Below, in pieces: positions 8,232 through 18,523 of a stretch of DNA of 64,000 nt; within the stretch, counting starts at the first letter, position 1, and every line of letters starts with the position of its first letter. Where the stretch lies: NCBI GenBank assembly GCA_022843625.1, contig JALHNH010000017.1:62001-126000 (forward strand). The letters are read 5' to 3'. The notes under the pieces are model-generated. The model worked only from the letters and a program-made list of their open reading frames with translations, did not search any database and was not told the origin of the DNA. This DNA comes from Bryobacter sp. Lineage in GTDB: Bacteria > Acidobacteriota > Terriglobia > Bryobacterales > Bryobacteraceae. Made by a program: the position numbers and the translations under genes.

Positions 8232-11093
8232 ATGAAGCTCTTGTTAGTATTCTTATCCGTCGCCCTCAGCGCAGCCGAGCTCTCCTTCAACCGCGACATC
8301 CGGCCCATCCTGAGCGAACAGTGCTTCCACTGCCACGGGCCCGACCCCAACAACCGCAAAGCCGGCCTCCGGCTCGACATCGAAAACCCCGCCCTCAAAA
8401 GCGGCAAAGTCCTCGAACGCATCACCCACAAAAACAAGGGCCTCCGCATGCCCCCAGCCTACGCAGGCCGCGAAGCCCTCCCCGCCGCCGACATCGACAA
8501 AATCAAAACCTGGACAGACCAGGGAGCCAAATACGAACGCCACTGGGCCTTCCTCCCCCCAGAACGCACAAAAGGCGCAACCATCGACACCCTGGTACAG
8601 GCGAAGCTCCAGGCCCTCAACCTGAAGCCCTCGCCCCAGGCCGACAAAGCCACCCTCCTCCGCCGCCTCAGCTTCGATCTCACCGGGCTCCCGCCCACTC
8701 CAGCCGACATCGCAGCCTTCGAGAAAGACACCTCACCCAAGGCTTACGAAAAACAAGTCGACCGTCTCCTGGCCTCCCCTCGCTACGCCGAACGCATGGC
8801 CTGGCGCTGGCTCGAAGCCGCCCGCTACTCCGACACCAACGGCTACCAATCCGACGGCGTCCGCGACATGTACCGCTGGCGAGACTGGGTCCTCGAAGCC
8901 TTCGACACCAACAAGCCCTTCAATCAATTCGTAGTCGAACAACTGGCCGGAGACCTTCTCCCCAACGCAACGCTCGAACAAAAGATGGCCACCGCTTTCC
9001 ACCGCAACCACCGCACCAGCGCTGAAGGCGGCATCGTACCTGAGGAGTTCCGCGTCGAATACGTAGCCGACCGCGCCGAAACCACAGCCACAGTCTTTCT
9101 CGGCATGACCATGGGCTGCGCCCGCTGCCACGACCACAAATACGACCCCATCACCCAGCGCGATTTCTACTCCATGTTCGCCTTCTTCAACAACCTCGAA
9201 GAGAAGGGCCTCGTCTACAACTGGGGCAATGACGAACCCCTGATGAAGGCCCCCACCCGCGAGCAACAAGCCAAGCTAGCCCAGCTCGAATCCAAGCTAG
9301 CCAAAGCCCGCCAGGCAGTCGAGAAGGCCGAATCCCGTTGGCAAAAAGAACTCGCCAAGTTCAAACCCACCACCGACTGGGCCCCCACCGAAGACCTGGC
9401 CTACCAGAACAAGCTCGAAGGTGAGGCCTCCAAATTCGACGGCAAACGAGTAGTTGAAGAAAAAGGCGGCACCGTCGTTTACGACTACCTAAGCCCCTTC
9501 ACCTTCTCGGCCTGGGCCAAGCCCGAAGAAAAAACCGGCGCAATCTTCTCCATCGCCGAAGACTACGCCGAAGGCAACGGCCACGGCCTCTACATCATGA
9601 ACGGCCACGTCCGACTCAACATCGTCTTCCGCTGGACCGACATCGGCATGCGCATCGAAACCGAAGCTCCCGTAGCCCTCAACCAGTGGCAACACATCGT
9701 CGCCACCTACGACGGCAGCCGCTACGCCAAAGGCGTTCGCATCTACATCGATGGCAAGCCCCAAAAGCTCAAGGTCTTATTCGACGAGCTCAACTGGCCG
9801 ATGAACTTCAAGCACCCGCTCAAGATCGGCGCTGGCAACGGCATGTCCTTCAAAGGCGAGATCAAAGACGTCCGCATCTTCAAACGGGAACTCACCCTAC
9901 AAGAAGTGATCGCCCTCGCCCCCTCAGCGTCTCCAGAAAAGCTCCGCCTGGCCTACCTCGATCAGACCAAACCTGCCGAGCTCACCGCCCTCCGCGCAGT
10001 CCAGACCGAATACGACAGCTACCTCAAGACCCTGCCCACGCTGATGATCATGCGCGAAGGCCCCAAGCGCCAAGCCTACCTGCTCAAGCGGGGAGCCTAC
10101 GACGCACATGGCGACCCCGTCGAGCCAGCCACCCCCTCCGCCCTCCCCGCCAGCAATGCCAAAGACCGCCTTGGCCTCGCCAATTGGCTCGTCTCCAAAG
10201 ACAACCCTCTCCTAGCCCGAGTGACAGTCAACCGCTTCTGGCAAATGCTCTTTGGCATCGGCATCGTTAAGACCGTCGAAGACTTCGGTTCCCAGGGCGA
10301 ATGGCCGCTCCATCAGGAACTCCTCGACACCCTCGCCGTCGACTTCGTAAACAGCGGTTGGAACGTCAAACAAACCATCAAGCAAATCGTGATGACCGAC
10401 ACCTACCGGCAAAGCTCAAAGCTCACCCAGGAGCTCCTGACAAAAGACCCCGAGAACCGCCTCTTCGCCCGCGCCCCCCGCTTCCGTCTCGCCCCTGAGA
10501 TGATCCGTGACAACGCCCTCACCGTCTCCGGCCTGCTGGTCGAAAAGCAAGGCGGCCCGAGTGTCAAGCCCTACCAGCCCGCTGGCCTCTGGCAAGAACT
10601 CTCCGGTGGCGGCGCATACCCGCAAGACCACGGCGGCGACCTCTACCGCCGCAGCCTCTACACCTTCTGGAAGCGCACCATCGCACCTCCCTCCATGATG
10701 AACTTCGACTCCCCCAGTCGCGAAGCCTGCACCGTCCGCGAAACCCGCACCAACACCCCCCTCCAGGCCCTCAACCTGATGAACGACGTCACCTTCCTCG
10801 AAGCCTCAAGAAAGCTGGCCGAGCGCATCATCAAAGAAGGCGGCCCCAGGCCCATCGACTACGCCTACCAGCTGGTTCTCAACCGCAAACCAACCCCGAA
10901 AGAAAAGACCTTGATCGAAGCCTCCAAAACCCGCTTCACCAAACGCTTCGAAGCCAACCCCAAAGACGCCAACACTCTGCTCGACCAGGGCGAAGCCCCC
11001 ATGCCCCGCAAGCTCCCCCGCACCGAGCTAGCCGCCTGGACTCAAATCGCCAGCATGCTGCTCAACCTAGACGAAACGATCACAAGGCAATAA
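8232..11093 (+). CDS. Exported c-type cytochrome / DUF1549-DUF1553 protein with a LamG-like insert
   Basis: 953 residues with a signal peptide ([14 protein letters not shown]). A planctomycete-type cytochrome domain follows at once, with haem motif CFHCH and PILSEQC. DUF1549 spans about residues 120-330 ([13 protein letters not shown] gives a second CxxCH). A concanavalin-like (LamG) domain lies at about 390-560, and DUF1553 fills the C-terminal third ([22 protein letters not shown]). Such proteins are thought to act outside the inner membrane in polymer breakdown, always paired with a DUF1501 protein, as here by a TAATG overlap. The LamG part suggests a glycan ligand. Biochemical role unknown. 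Confidence 0.88.
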   Translation: MKLLLVFLSVALSAAELSFNRDIRPILSEQCFHCHGPDPNNRKAGLRLDIENPALKSGKVLERITHKNKGLRMPPAYAGREALPAADIDKIKTWTDQGAKYERHWAFLPPERTKGATIDTLVQAKLQALNLKPSPQADKATLLRRLSFDLTGLPPTPADIAAFEKDTSPKAYEKQVDRLLASPRYAERMAWRWLEAARYSDTNGYQSDGVRDMYRWRDWVLEAFDTNKPFNQFVVEQLAGDLLPNATLEQKMATAFHRNHRTSAEGGIVPEEFRVEYVADRAETTATVFLGMTMGCARCHDHKYDPITQRDFYSMFAFFNNLEEKGLVYNWGNDEPLMKAPTREQQAKLAQLESKLAKARQAVEKAESRWQKELAKFKPTTDWAPTEDLAYQNKLEGEASKFDGKRVVEEKGGTVVYDYLSPFTFSAWAKPEEKTGAIFSIAEDYAEGNGHGLYIMNGHVRLNIVFRWTDIGMRIETEAPVALNQWQHIVATYDGSRYAKGVRIYIDGKPQKLKVLFDELNWPMNFKHPLKIGAGNGMSFKGEIKDVRIFKRELTLQEVIALAPSASPEKLRLAYLDQTKPAELTALRAVQTEYDSYLKTLPTLMIMREGPKRQAYLLKRGAYDAHGDPVEPATPSALPASNAKDRLGLANWLVSKDNPLLARVTVNRFWQMLFGIGIVKTVEDFGSQGEWPLHQELLDTLAVDFVNSGWNVKQTIKQIVMTDTYRQSSKLTQELLTKDPENRLFARAPRFRLAPEMIRDNALTVSGLLVEKQGGPSVKPYQPAGLWQELSGGGAYPQDHGGDLYRRSLYTFWKRTIAPPSMMNFDSPSREACTVRETRTNTPLQALNLMNDVTFLEASRKLAERIIKEGGPRPIDYAYQLVLNRKPTPKEKTLIEASKTRFTKRFEANPKDANTLLDQGEAPMPRKLPRTELAAWTQIASMLLNLDETITRQ

Positions 11094-12472
11094 TGATGGA
11101 CCGCCGCAAATTCCTAACCAGCTCCGCCCTCGGCCTCAACGCCCTCACCCAACTCATGGGCAAAGGCCTCCCGACGCACTTCCCCGCCAAGGCCAAACGC
11201 ATCATCTACCTCTTCCAGAGTGGTGGCCCCTCGCAGCTCGAACTCTTCGACTACAAACCCCAACTCGCGAAGTACTCAGGTCAAGACCTCCCGGAATCGA
11301 TCCGCAACGGTCAGCGCCTCACGGGCATGTCTGCCACGCAAGCCAACTTCCCCGTTGTCCCCTCCCGCTTCGGCTTCAAGCAACACGGCTCAAACGGCGC
11401 CTGGATCGGAGACCTCCTCCCCCACACCGCCAAAATCGCCAACGACATCACCATCGTCCGCAGCCTCCACACCGAAGCAATCAACCACGACCCCGCCGTC
11501 ACCTTTCTCCTCACCGGTGCGCAAATCGCCGGCCGTCCCTCAATGGGCTCCTGGCTCAGCTACGGCTTGGGCGCTGAATCAGAAGACCTCCCCGCCTTCG
11601 TAGTCATGATCTCCCCCGGCCAGGGCGTCGGCGGCCAACCTCTCTACGACAGGCTCTGGGGCTCCGGCTTCCTCCCATCCAAATACCAGGGAGTGAAATT
11701 CCGCTCTGTAGGAGACCCAGTCCTCTACCTGAGCGACCCACAAGGCATGACCCGCGACGATCGCCGCGCCTACCTCGACACGCTCAACCAACTCAACCAG
11801 CAACAGCTAGACAGCTACGCCGACCCAGAGATCTCCACACGCATCGCCCAATACGAAATGGCTTTCAAGATGCAAGCCAGTGTCCCCGAGCTGACCGACT
11901 TATCAAAGGAGCCGCAGTCTACCTTCGACCTCTACGGCGAAGACGCAAAGAAGCCCGGCACCTTCGCCGCCAACGCACTCTTAGCAAGGCGTCTGGCCGA
12001 GCGAGGCGTGCGAACAATACAACTCTTCCACCGCGATTGGGACCACCACGGCGGCCTGCAAACCGGCCTCCCCAAGCGCTGCAAAGAAGTAGACCAGGCC
12101 TCAGCCGCCTTGGTGCAAGACCTCAAACAGCGAGGAATGCTGGACAACACGCTAGTAGTCTGGGGAGGAGAATTCGGCCGCACCGTCTACTGCCAGGGTC
12201 GTCTAACGGAAGCCGACTACGGTCGAGATCACCACCCAAGATGCTTCTCCATCTGGATGGCCGGCGGCGGCATCAAGCCCGGCCAGGTCTGGGGAGAAAC
12301 CGACGACTACGGCTACAACATCGTCAAAGACCCGCTAGACTGCCACGACCTCCAGGCCACTCTCCTGCACTGCTTGGGTCTGGACCACACCAAACTCACC
12401 TACAAATTCCAGGGCCGCAACTTCCGCCTAACCGACGTCTTCGGCAAAGTCGTCAAGCCTCTCCTGGCCTAG
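11093..12472 (+). CDS. DUF1501 family protein, Tat-type signal
   Basis: 459 residues of the DUF1501 (sulfatase/alkaline-phosphatase-like) family. The N-terminus [13 protein letters not shown] resembles a twin-arginine signal, so export of a folded protein is likely. Markers include [38 protein letters not shown] and [10 protein letters not shown], with His/Asp residues suited to metal binding. Its first ATG overlaps the TAA of the DUF1549/1553 gene; a second ATG follows directly. The pair is a fixed unit in acidobacteria and planctomycetes. Substrate unknown. Its stop lies two bases from that of the convergent nitrilase-fold gene. Confidence 0.88.
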   Translation: MMDRRKFLTSSALGLNALTQLMGKGLPTHFPAKAKRIIYLFQSGGPSQLELFDYKPQLAKYSGQDLPESIRNGQRLTGMSATQANFPVVPSRFGFKQHGSNGAWIGDLLPHTAKIANDITIVRSLHTEAINHDPAVTFLLTGAQIAGRPSMGSWLSYGLGAESEDLPAFVVMISPGQGVGGQPLYDRLWGSGFLPSKYQGVKFRSVGDPVLYLSDPQGMTRDDRRAYLDTLNQLNQQQLDSYADPEISTRIAQYEMAFKMQASVPELTDLSKEPQSTFDLYGEDAKKPGTFAANALLARRLAERGVRTIQLFHRDWDHHGGLQTGLPKRCKEVDQASAALVQDLKQRGMLDNTLVVWGGEFGRTVYCQGRLTEADYGRDHHPRCFSIWMAGGGIKPGQVWGETDDYGYNIVKDPLDCHDLQATLLHCLGLDHTKLTYKFQGRNFRLTDVFGKVVKPLLA

Positions 12473-12474
12473 GT

Positions 12475-13287
12475 CTAGCGAATCAGGTCTCCATAAAGCG
12501 CTGGCCGCCTGAAGCGAAGCAATCCAGGCTTTGCTATCTCGGGAATCGATACGCGCGTCAGCACAATCTGATCGCCTCGCGTGGTGTTCTGTGCGACGAT
12601 CTTGCCGGAAGGGTCAATGATCAGTGCCCTGTCTGGATGAACAAATGCCAGCCAGACATTGTTTTCATAAGCGCGCACGCGCATCATCACATCATTCATT
12701 TCGCCAGATGAACCCCACGCTGGAACCAGCAGCAGGCGGGCTCCTTTGAGCGCGAGGATTCGCGCAGTCTCAGGCACCTGCCGGTCAAAACAAATCAGCG
12801 TACCCATCTTCCCGAAGTCGGTATCGACGACAGGAAACGAATCACCCTTGGTATTCAAAGGCTCATCATTCATGGTGTGGGTTTTCGAGTAATGGATCAG
12901 CTTTACTCCTGCAGCCGAGAACATGACAACCGAGTTGAAGACTTCCTTCCCGCGCCTCTCGGCGAATCCCAACATGAGGTTTGCTTTGAGCTCAATCGCA
13001 AGCGTCCGCACTTTCACAAGCCACGGGCCATCCAGCGGCTCAGACACCTCGTAGTAGCGATCCCAATTCAGGTCTGGGGTTCGCCCTTGGTTACCCACGT
13101 AGCCCTCAAGGAATCCTTCAGGAGCAACGATCAGGTCCGCGCCCTGAGACCTGGCCTGGCGCGCAAACTTTTCAAACTTCGCATAGTTCGCCGCTTTGTT
13201 CCATGGCTCCGGAGTTAGCGAAAGCGCCGCAAGCTGAAAGTCAGCGGCCTGCGCCGCGACCGTGAGGAAGACCAGGATCCATCGCAT
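12475..13287 (-). CDS. Exported carbon-nitrogen hydrolase (nitrilase superfamily)
   Basis: 270 residues from the second ATG, which gives a clean signal peptide (MRWILVFLTVAAQA). The ATG four codons upstream overlaps the previous stop. The catalytic triad is complete: Glu57 (APEGFLEG), Lys135 (YSKTH) and Cys166 (LICFDRQVPE). The family hydrolyses amides or, less often, nitriles; the sequence does not say which. Most members are cytoplasmic, so the signal peptide is notable. It lies 11 bases or less behind an uncharacterised gene on the same strand. No link to the nitrile hydratase genes 19 kb away is implied by position. Confidence 0.85.
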   Translation of the reverse strand: MRWILVFLTVAAQAADFQLAALSLTPEPWNKAANYAKFEKFARQARSQGADLIVAPEGFLEGYVGNQGRTPDLNWDRYYEVSEPLDGPWLVKVRTLAIELKANLMLGFAERRGKEVFNSVVMFSAAGVKLIHYSKTHTMNDEPLNTKGDSFPVVDTDFGKMGTLICFDRQVPETARILALKGARLLLVPAWGSSGEMNDVMMRVRAYENNVWLAFVHPDRALIIDPSGKIVAQNTTRGDQIVLTRVSIPEIAKPGLLRFRRPALYGDLIR

Positions 13288-13298
13288 CGTGCTGATCA

Positions 13299-13661
13299 TT
13301 ATATAGACGGATTGATTGGGGGAATATACTCGCGCCGTGCATTGCGGTCCTTTACTATGTCCGTCGGATAATCACGCTTCCACAGATCAGAAGGCAACTC
13401 CGTCACCCCCTCCGGCCCATGAGCCCGCACCTCACGAATCCAAAACTCCGTGAGCGTCTCATGAAACCCCGAATCCTCGGTATTCTGCCCACCCAAACAA
13501 ACATTCAAATGCCGGATCCCGCGACGAATCCTCTCCCCTGCTTCTTCAGGCGAAAAGTTAAACACATACCAGGCCGCCATCCGCAGATGCGCCGCATGAG
13601 TCCATTCTTCCTTCGTTAATGTTCCGGCCTCAAACCGGCTGATGAAATCTTCCATGCCCAT
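13299..13661 (-). CDS. Conserved uncharacterised protein (THAAHLRMA family)
   Basis: A 120-residue cytoplasmic protein with motif THAAHLRMAAWYVFNF at about 21-36, followed by R-x-GIRHLN and GFHETLTEFWIREV. The same pattern (T-H-x2-H-L-R-x-A ... H-E-T-x-T) is familiar from many small bacterial proteins of unknown function. The conserved His, Glu and Arg residues could bind a metal or ligand. It is followed without a gap by the nitrilase-fold gene and is divergent from the Lrp gene across about 40 bases. Confidence 0.75.
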   Translation of the reverse strand: MGMEDFISRFEAGTLTKEEWTHAAHLRMAAWYVFNFSPEEAGERIRRGIRHLNVCLGGQNTEDSGFHETLTEFWIREVRAHGPEGVTELPSDLWKRDYPTDIVKDRNARREYIPPINPSI

Positions 13662-13701
13662 ATCCTAGCGAAACCACTCACAATGACTTACGATTCAAAA
13701 G

Positions 13702-14181
13702 ATGGAGCCAATCTCAACTTTAGATTCGAAACTTTTGCGAGCACTGGTCAAGAACGCCCGCTCCTCCTGGGCAGAACTCGCACAGCTCATCCGCTACTCC
13801 CCACCAGCCGCCGCAGACCGTGTCCACCGTCTTGAAGAGCGGGGCGTGATCCTAGGCTACTCCGCACGCCTGGACCCCGAACAAGTAGGCTACCCCCTCA
13901 CCGCTTACGTCTCTGTAATCCTCGACCGCCCCGCCCGCCGGGCCGACTTCCTCAAAGAAGTCATGAAGCTAGAGCGAGTCCTCGAGATCCACCACACTGC
14001 CGGCAACGAAGACTATCTACTCAAAGTCGTCTCCGCCTCCACCCGCGACCTCGACCACTTCCTGAGCGAAATCCTCAAGTCCATACCAGGCCTCGCCCGC
14101 ACAAGAACCACCATCGTTCTAGCCACCGCCAAAGAGGCCCCCTTGATTCCGCCGCCAAATGCGATAAAGTCGGGCACATGA
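13702..14181 (+). CDS. Lrp/AsnC-family transcriptional regulator
   Basis: 159 residues. The N-terminal winged helix (LDSKLLRALVKNARSSWAELAQLI ... RVHRLEERGVILGYSARLDP) is followed by a RAM ligand-binding domain (about 65-145, with HHTAGNEDYLLKVV). Lrp proteins sense amino acids and usually control neighbouring genes. Its stop overlaps the start of the carboxylesterase gene (ATGA), so the two are translated together. Ligand unknown; the short divergent region upstream is a natural place for self-control. Confidence 0.92.
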   Translation: MEPISTLDSKLLRALVKNARSSWAELAQLIRYSPPAAADRVHRLEERGVILGYSARLDPEQVGYPLTAYVSVILDRPARRADFLKEVMKLERVLEIHHTAGNEDYLLKVVSASTRDLDHFLSEILKSIPGLARTRTTIVLATAKEAPLIPPPNAIKSGT

Positions 14182-15752
14182 TCGCCCACCTCGCACTCCT
14201 CATGCTCTCCGCCGAGCCAGGATCAATGCACATGACCCCTCTCGGCAAAATCGAAGGCGAAATGACTTCAGGCGTCAGAGTCTTCCGGGGCATCCCCTAC
14301 GCCAAGCCCCCAGTCGACAACCTGCGCTTCGCCCCACCCGTCCCCGCAGGCCCATGGGATGCAACACTCAACGCCAAGAGCTTCGGCCCCCAGTGCATGC
14401 AACTCCCCCTTTTCGGCGACATGAACTTCCGCGCCAACGGCATGAGTGAAGACTGCCTCCACCTCAACATCTGGACGCCAATGAAGAAGGTCAACCAGCG
14501 TCTCCCTGTCCTCGTCTATTTCTTCGGCGGCGGCTTCCAGGCTGGCGACGCCTCAGAGCCTCGCTACGACGGCGAAAGCATGGCCCGCAAAGGCATCGTC
14601 TCCGTCACAGTCAATTACCGCCTCGGCATCTTCGGCTTCCTCGCCCACCCAGCCCTCACAGCCTTGTCACAACACAAAGCCTCCGGCAACTGGGGCCTTC
14701 TCGATCAAGCCGCAGCCCTCCGCTGGGTCAAGAACAACATCGCCGCCTTCGGTGGCGACCCCAATCACATCACCATCGCCGGTGAATCTGCCGGCTCCAC
14801 TTCCTCCAGCGCCCAAATGGTCTCGCCCCTATCGCGAGACCTCATTGTCGCTGCCATCGGCGAAAGCGGCTCCGCCCTCTCCGCCAACGCCCGCACCACT
14901 CTCAAGCAGGCCGAAGAGCAAGGCGAGAAATTCGCCAAGTCCCTCAACCTCAACACCCTCGAAGACCTCCGCAAGATCCCCGCCAAGCAACTCCTGGAAG
15001 CCGTAGGCAAACCCGGCGCTCCCCGCTTCAACGTCATCACCGACGGCTACTTCTTCCCCGAGTCTCCAGCCAAGCTCTTCGCCGCAGGCAAGCAAGCCCA
15101 CGTCCCCCTCCTCGCCGGCTGGAACTCTGAAGAACAGAACATCCGCACAGTCCTCGGCAATGAACCAAGAACCGTCGCCAGCTTCAAAGCCGCCGTCGAA
15201 AGGCTCTACCCCGAACACGCTGCAGAACTCCTCAAAGCCTACCCGGTAACCAAGGACGAAGAAGTAGAAGCCGTCGCCACCCAACTCGCCGGAGACCGTT
15301 TCACCGGCCTCTCCACCTGGCGCTGGATCGAGAACGCCGCCAAGACCGGTGGGAAGCCCGTCTATCGTTACTACTACACACGCCCCCGTCCCAAGATGAC
15401 ACCCGAATTCGCCGGAGCCACTGCCAACATGGCCGGAGGCGTTACGAGAAATAGTGGCGCTCCAGCAGCACCCCGCCCCAAAGGCGCTGTCCACTCAGCC
15501 GAAATCGAATACGCCCTCGGCAACCTCGAATCAAACAAAGTCTACGCCTGGGAACCAGCCGACTTTGCCACCTCCAAGGCCATGCAAGAGTACTTCGCCA
15601 ACTTCATCAAGACCGGCAACCCCAACGGCAAAGGCCTCCCCAAATGGCCTGAAGTCAAAGAAGACAAATACATGAATCTCGACCAGAAGCCCGAAGTAAA
15701 AACCGATCAAACCCGGAATCGCTACGAGCTTCTCGACAAGATCATTAACTAG
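14178..15752 (+). CDS. Type B carboxylesterase, exported
   Basis: 524 residues of the cholinesterase-like alpha/beta-hydrolase family: hydrolyses carboxylic esters. Nucleophile Ser204 lies in GESAGS, with the family signature SEDCLHLNIWTP near 90 and FRGIPYAKPP near 36. A short hydrophobic N-terminus (MIAHLALLMLSA) suggests a signal peptide. The oxyanion loop reads YFFGGGF where HGGGF is usual, so the His before the glycines is missing; activity may still be retained since the Gly run is intact. It is coupled to the Lrp gene and shares its stop tetranucleotide CTAG with the convergent acylase gene. Confidence 0.9.
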   Translation: MIAHLALLMLSAEPGSMHMTPLGKIEGEMTSGVRVFRGIPYAKPPVDNLRFAPPVPAGPWDATLNAKSFGPQCMQLPLFGDMNFRANGMSEDCLHLNIWTPMKKVNQRLPVLVYFFGGGFQAGDASEPRYDGESMARKGIVSVTVNYRLGIFGFLAHPALTALSQHKASGNWGLLDQAAALRWVKNNIAAFGGDPNHITIAGESAGSTSSSAQMVSPLSRDLIVAAIGESGSALSANARTTLKQAEEQGEKFAKSLNLNTLEDLRKIPAKQLLEAVGKPGAPRFNVITDGYFFPESPAKLFAAGKQAHVPLLAGWNSEEQNIRTVLGNEPRTVASFKAAVERLYPEHAAELLKAYPVTKDEEVEAVATQLAGDRFTGLSTWRWIENAAKTGGKPVYRYYYTRPRPKMTPEFAGATANMAGGVTRNSGAPAAPRPKGAVHSAEIEYALGNLESNKVYAWEPADFATSKAMQEYFANFIKTGNPNGKGLPKWPEVKEDKYMNLDQKPEVKTDQTRNRYELLDKIIN

Positions 15753-17752
15753 AACACGTCTTTGGATTCGAGATGCTTCTCGACGTCCTTACGCAAACGC
15801 CATGCCTCGCGAAGCTTCTTCTGGCTCAGCAGCGGCAACTGATCTACATCATGCTTCGTGCCCGGCTGCGATGAGTTGCCATAACTCACCAGCACATGGG
15901 CATGAGGCCCCGTCTTCAACCACTCCACCAGAGCCACAAAAGTATCGCCATGAACGGGCGCGCGGTTCGGCCCGAAGCGAATCACGCGGAAGGCCCCAAG
16001 CGCCCCATCCGCGCCATTCCCAGGAAAATCTGCCCCACGTAACTTAAAGCGGTTCACATCGCCATAAGCCACATCCAACTTGCCAAAGTTCTTCTCAACT
16101 TCAACAGCCGCCTTAGCTAAAGCCTCAACCCCAGCCGCAGTATTCTTGAGCCCCATCGGAGTCTTCAAAGGATCCTTCGGGTCTGCAGGCACCGTGAACA
16201 CGGGCCGAAACCCACGCATCAACGTCTCAAACAAAACAGCTCCGGGGCTCGCGTTATCCGCGTTCCGGTCCCACGCCGCCAGCACCTTCTTCGCCGCGCT
16301 ATCAGGCGCAGCCGCCAACAAGTCGTCCAGCATACGATCAGCCATCTCCAGATGCGTTGAGTGCTTGTAAGCCACCATCTTCTCGAAGCTCAACTTCTCA
16401 TCCTTGCTCAACATCCGCAAAGAAGACCGGGACCGCATCGTGTAATCCGTCCCGGCTGCATAGGCCGGATACTTCGTAAAATCCATCGCGGGCAACGTCG
16501 AAGTCCACGGCGGATCATTCGTATTCTGAACCCAGCCTGAAGGCGGGTCAATCATCTTCGGCAGCTCTCCATAAGAGTGATAATCGGTCCACAACGTATC
16601 GCTGGTGTCGCCCGGCACAACCCCGGCCCAGTAAGCGAGGTCGCCACTCTTGCGCTTCGGCAGCGTCCCGTTAAACAGATACATCACATGCCCATCCTTG
16701 TCGGCATAAGTGATGTTGAAGGTCGGCACCTCAAGCCGTGCCACCTGTGCCTGATACTCGGCAAAGTTCTTGGCAATCGCCATCTTCCAGTACTGCTCGA
16801 GCAAAAAGGGTCGATCCAGCCCACCCGTCTTCATCGCCAGCACCTTCCCATCCTGATCCCAAACCACCGGGCCATGAACAGTCTTCTTGATGTCCATCAC
16901 CACATCAGGCCCGCCCTTCACCTTGATCACGGCCTTCACGTGTTGATAGGCCTTCTTCTCGCCATCAAAGCGATAGCCATCCCCATCCGGCGTGATCTTG
17001 TAGAGGTCACTCGCGTCGAGCGAATTCACTGTCTGCGTAAAGCCCAGATAATCGCTAAACACAAACCGCAACACCGGGAAACCGATCTGGCTAGCCCCAT
17101 ACAAATTCGCGCCCGGCCCATTCAAGTGAATCTCGTAATACGTGTACCAGTCCTGCCACGGCAGATGCGGATTCATCAGCATCATCGGGCTCCCCTTTTC
17201 GCTCTTCTTCGGCATGATCGCCCAGGCATTCGATGCCAGCGCCCCCAGGTTCGCAGGCCGCCCCGTTCCAGCCGCAGTCACGCGAGCCTGCGACGACACA
17301 TAGCTGAAGTGGACAATCCGGTGCACATGCATCAGGCTATCGACTGGCTCAATTGGAAGAACCTGCTTGTACTCAGCCCCGATCACCTCCGGGTGCCGTT
17401 TGGCATACTCGTTCATGCCGTCGGCAAAGGCAGTCAGATATTTCTTGAACTCGGGCGACTGCATGCGGTACCAGTTCTCAGCCCGCTCGGGCACCTGATT
17501 CACATGCACCCACTTGTCGAGCTCCAGCCCCTTGGGCCCCCAATACTCAGCCCCTCGCCCGCGCGATTCCCCGTAGAGCTTCAGGATGAGATTCGCGTGG
17601 CTCTGCATCTGCGCATAACCATAGCCGTAGAACATGCCCTCTTTGTCCTGGGCATAAACATGAGCCACCCCAAATGAGTCCCAGAGAATTTCCACATTCT
17701 TGGCAGCAGAGAGCCCGAGAGCTCCAGCAAGCAACATCAGCGCAATCTTCAT
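15749..17752 (-). CDS. Penicillin-acylase-type N-terminal nucleophile hydrolase, exported
   Basis: 667 residues with signal peptide (MKIALMLLAGALGLSAA). Family members are exported as a precursor and cut before a Ser that becomes the nucleophile. Here the match is Ser174 in GALASNAWAI, followed by a proper beta-subunit (MMLMNPHLPW, PTFNITYADKDGHVMYLFNG, WVQNTNDPP). The family includes penicillin, acyl-homoserine-lactone and other amide acylases, so quorum-signal quenching or amide scavenging are options, but specificity cannot be read. It is a single gene, divergent from the esterase/ATP-grasp set across 36 bases. Confidence 0.88.
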   Translation of the reverse strand: MKIALMLLAGALGLSAAKNVEILWDSFGVAHVYAQDKEGMFYGYGYAQMQSHANLILKLYGESRGRGAEYWGPKGLELDKWVHVNQVPERAENWYRMQSPEFKKYLTAFADGMNEYAKRHPEVIGAEYKQVLPIEPVDSLMHVHRIVHFSYVSSQARVTAAGTGRPANLGALASNAWAIMPKKSEKGSPMMLMNPHLPWQDWYTYYEIHLNGPGANLYGASQIGFPVLRFVFSDYLGFTQTVNSLDASDLYKITPDGDGYRFDGEKKAYQHVKAVIKVKGGPDVVMDIKKTVHGPVVWDQDGKVLAMKTGGLDRPFLLEQYWKMAIAKNFAEYQAQVARLEVPTFNITYADKDGHVMYLFNGTLPKRKSGDLAYWAGVVPGDTSDTLWTDYHSYGELPKMIDPPSGWVQNTNDPPWTSTLPAMDFTKYPAYAAGTDYTMRSRSSLRMLSKDEKLSFEKMVAYKHSTHLEMADRMLDDLLAAAPDSAAKKVLAAWDRNADNASPGAVLFETLMRGFRPVFTVPADPKDPLKTPMGLKNTAAGVEALAKAAVEVEKNFGKLDVAYGDVNRFKLRGADFPGNGADGALGAFRVIRFGPNRAPVHGDTFVALVEWLKTGPHAHVLVSYGNSSQPGTKHDVDQLPLLSQKKLREAWRLRKDVEKHLESKDVF

Positions 17753-17788
17753 TGGTACAGGATACTCTGACTGTTATCCTGTCGTTTC

Positions 17789-18505
17789 ATGCACCGTGAA
17801 TATCATCGCTGGGGCAGCCCCCACCTGCACAAGGACATGCAGCTCCTACAGTTCGGCCATGCCGGGCACCCCGTCCTCGTCTTCCCCTCCTCCATGGGCA
17901 GCTTCCACGAGTACGAAGACCAACGCATGGTCGAAACGCTGTATGACCGCCTCAACTCCGGCCAACTCATGCTCTTCTGCGTCGATAGCGTCGATGCCGA
18001 ATCCTGGTACAACAAGTCGATCCACCCGGCAGACCGCGTTCGCCGCCACGACGCCTACGAGAAATACATCCTCCACGAAGTGCTGCCTCTGATCCGCCAC
18101 CGCTCCGGTCGCATTGATCTCACCGTCCATGGCTGCTCCTTCGGCGGCTATCACGCCACCAACTTCTCCCTCCGTCATCCCGACGCCGTCACCAAGTGCG
18201 TCTCCATGTCTGGAGCTTTCGACAATCGCAGCTTCCTCAAAGGTTACTTCGACGATCTCGCCTACTTCCACAACCCCGTCGACTACATCCAGAGCAACGA
18301 TGAAGCCTGGTACCACGGCCACTATCATGGCGACTGGTTCATGATCCTGGCTGCCTCCAATCACGATATCTGCCTCGGGGACAACTACCGGCTAGCCGAG
18401 TTGCTGGGCCGCAAACACATCCCCCATCGTCTCGACGTCTGGAACAACAACATGCCCCACGACTGGCCACTCTGGCGCCTCATGGCGCGGGCCTACTTCG
18501 CCTAG
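17789..18505 (+). CDS. Alpha/beta-hydrolase-fold esterase of the COG4947 type
   Basis: 238 residues with no signal peptide. The nucleophile elbow GCSFGG lies near residue 114, with a late NMPHDW whose His may complete the triad, and conserved early residues (HRWGSPHL, VFPSSMGSFHEYED). COG4947-like esterases are poorly characterised. It is followed after 18 bases by an ATP-grasp gene, then 4 bases on by an RraA-like gene. Esterase and ATP-grasp side by side suggest that a carboxylate is activated and joined by one protein and released or transferred by the other. Confidence 0.75.
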   Translation: MHREYHRWGSPHLHKDMQLLQFGHAGHPVLVFPSSMGSFHEYEDQRMVETLYDRLNSGQLMLFCVDSVDAESWYNKSIHPADRVRRHDAYEKYILHEVLPLIRHRSGRIDLTVHGCSFGGYHATNFSLRHPDAVTKCVSMSGAFDNRSFLKGYFDDLAYFHNPVDYIQSNDEAWYHGHYHGDWFMILAASNHDICLGDNYRLAELLGRKHIPHRLDVWNNNMPHDWPLWRLMARAYFA

Positions 18506-18523
18506 TTAAGGAACCGAACCACA

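Noticed and set aside
12475..13287. Nitrilase-fold gene as the amidase or nitrilase partner of the nitrile hydratase
   Set aside because: It is 19 kb away on the other strand, probably exported, and grouped with an unrelated gene.
16577..17677. Long plus-strand open frame (about 366 codons) inside the acylase gene
   Set aside because: Rich in His, Arg and Pro as expected of antisense reading; the acylase on the other strand has its nucleophile and signal peptide.
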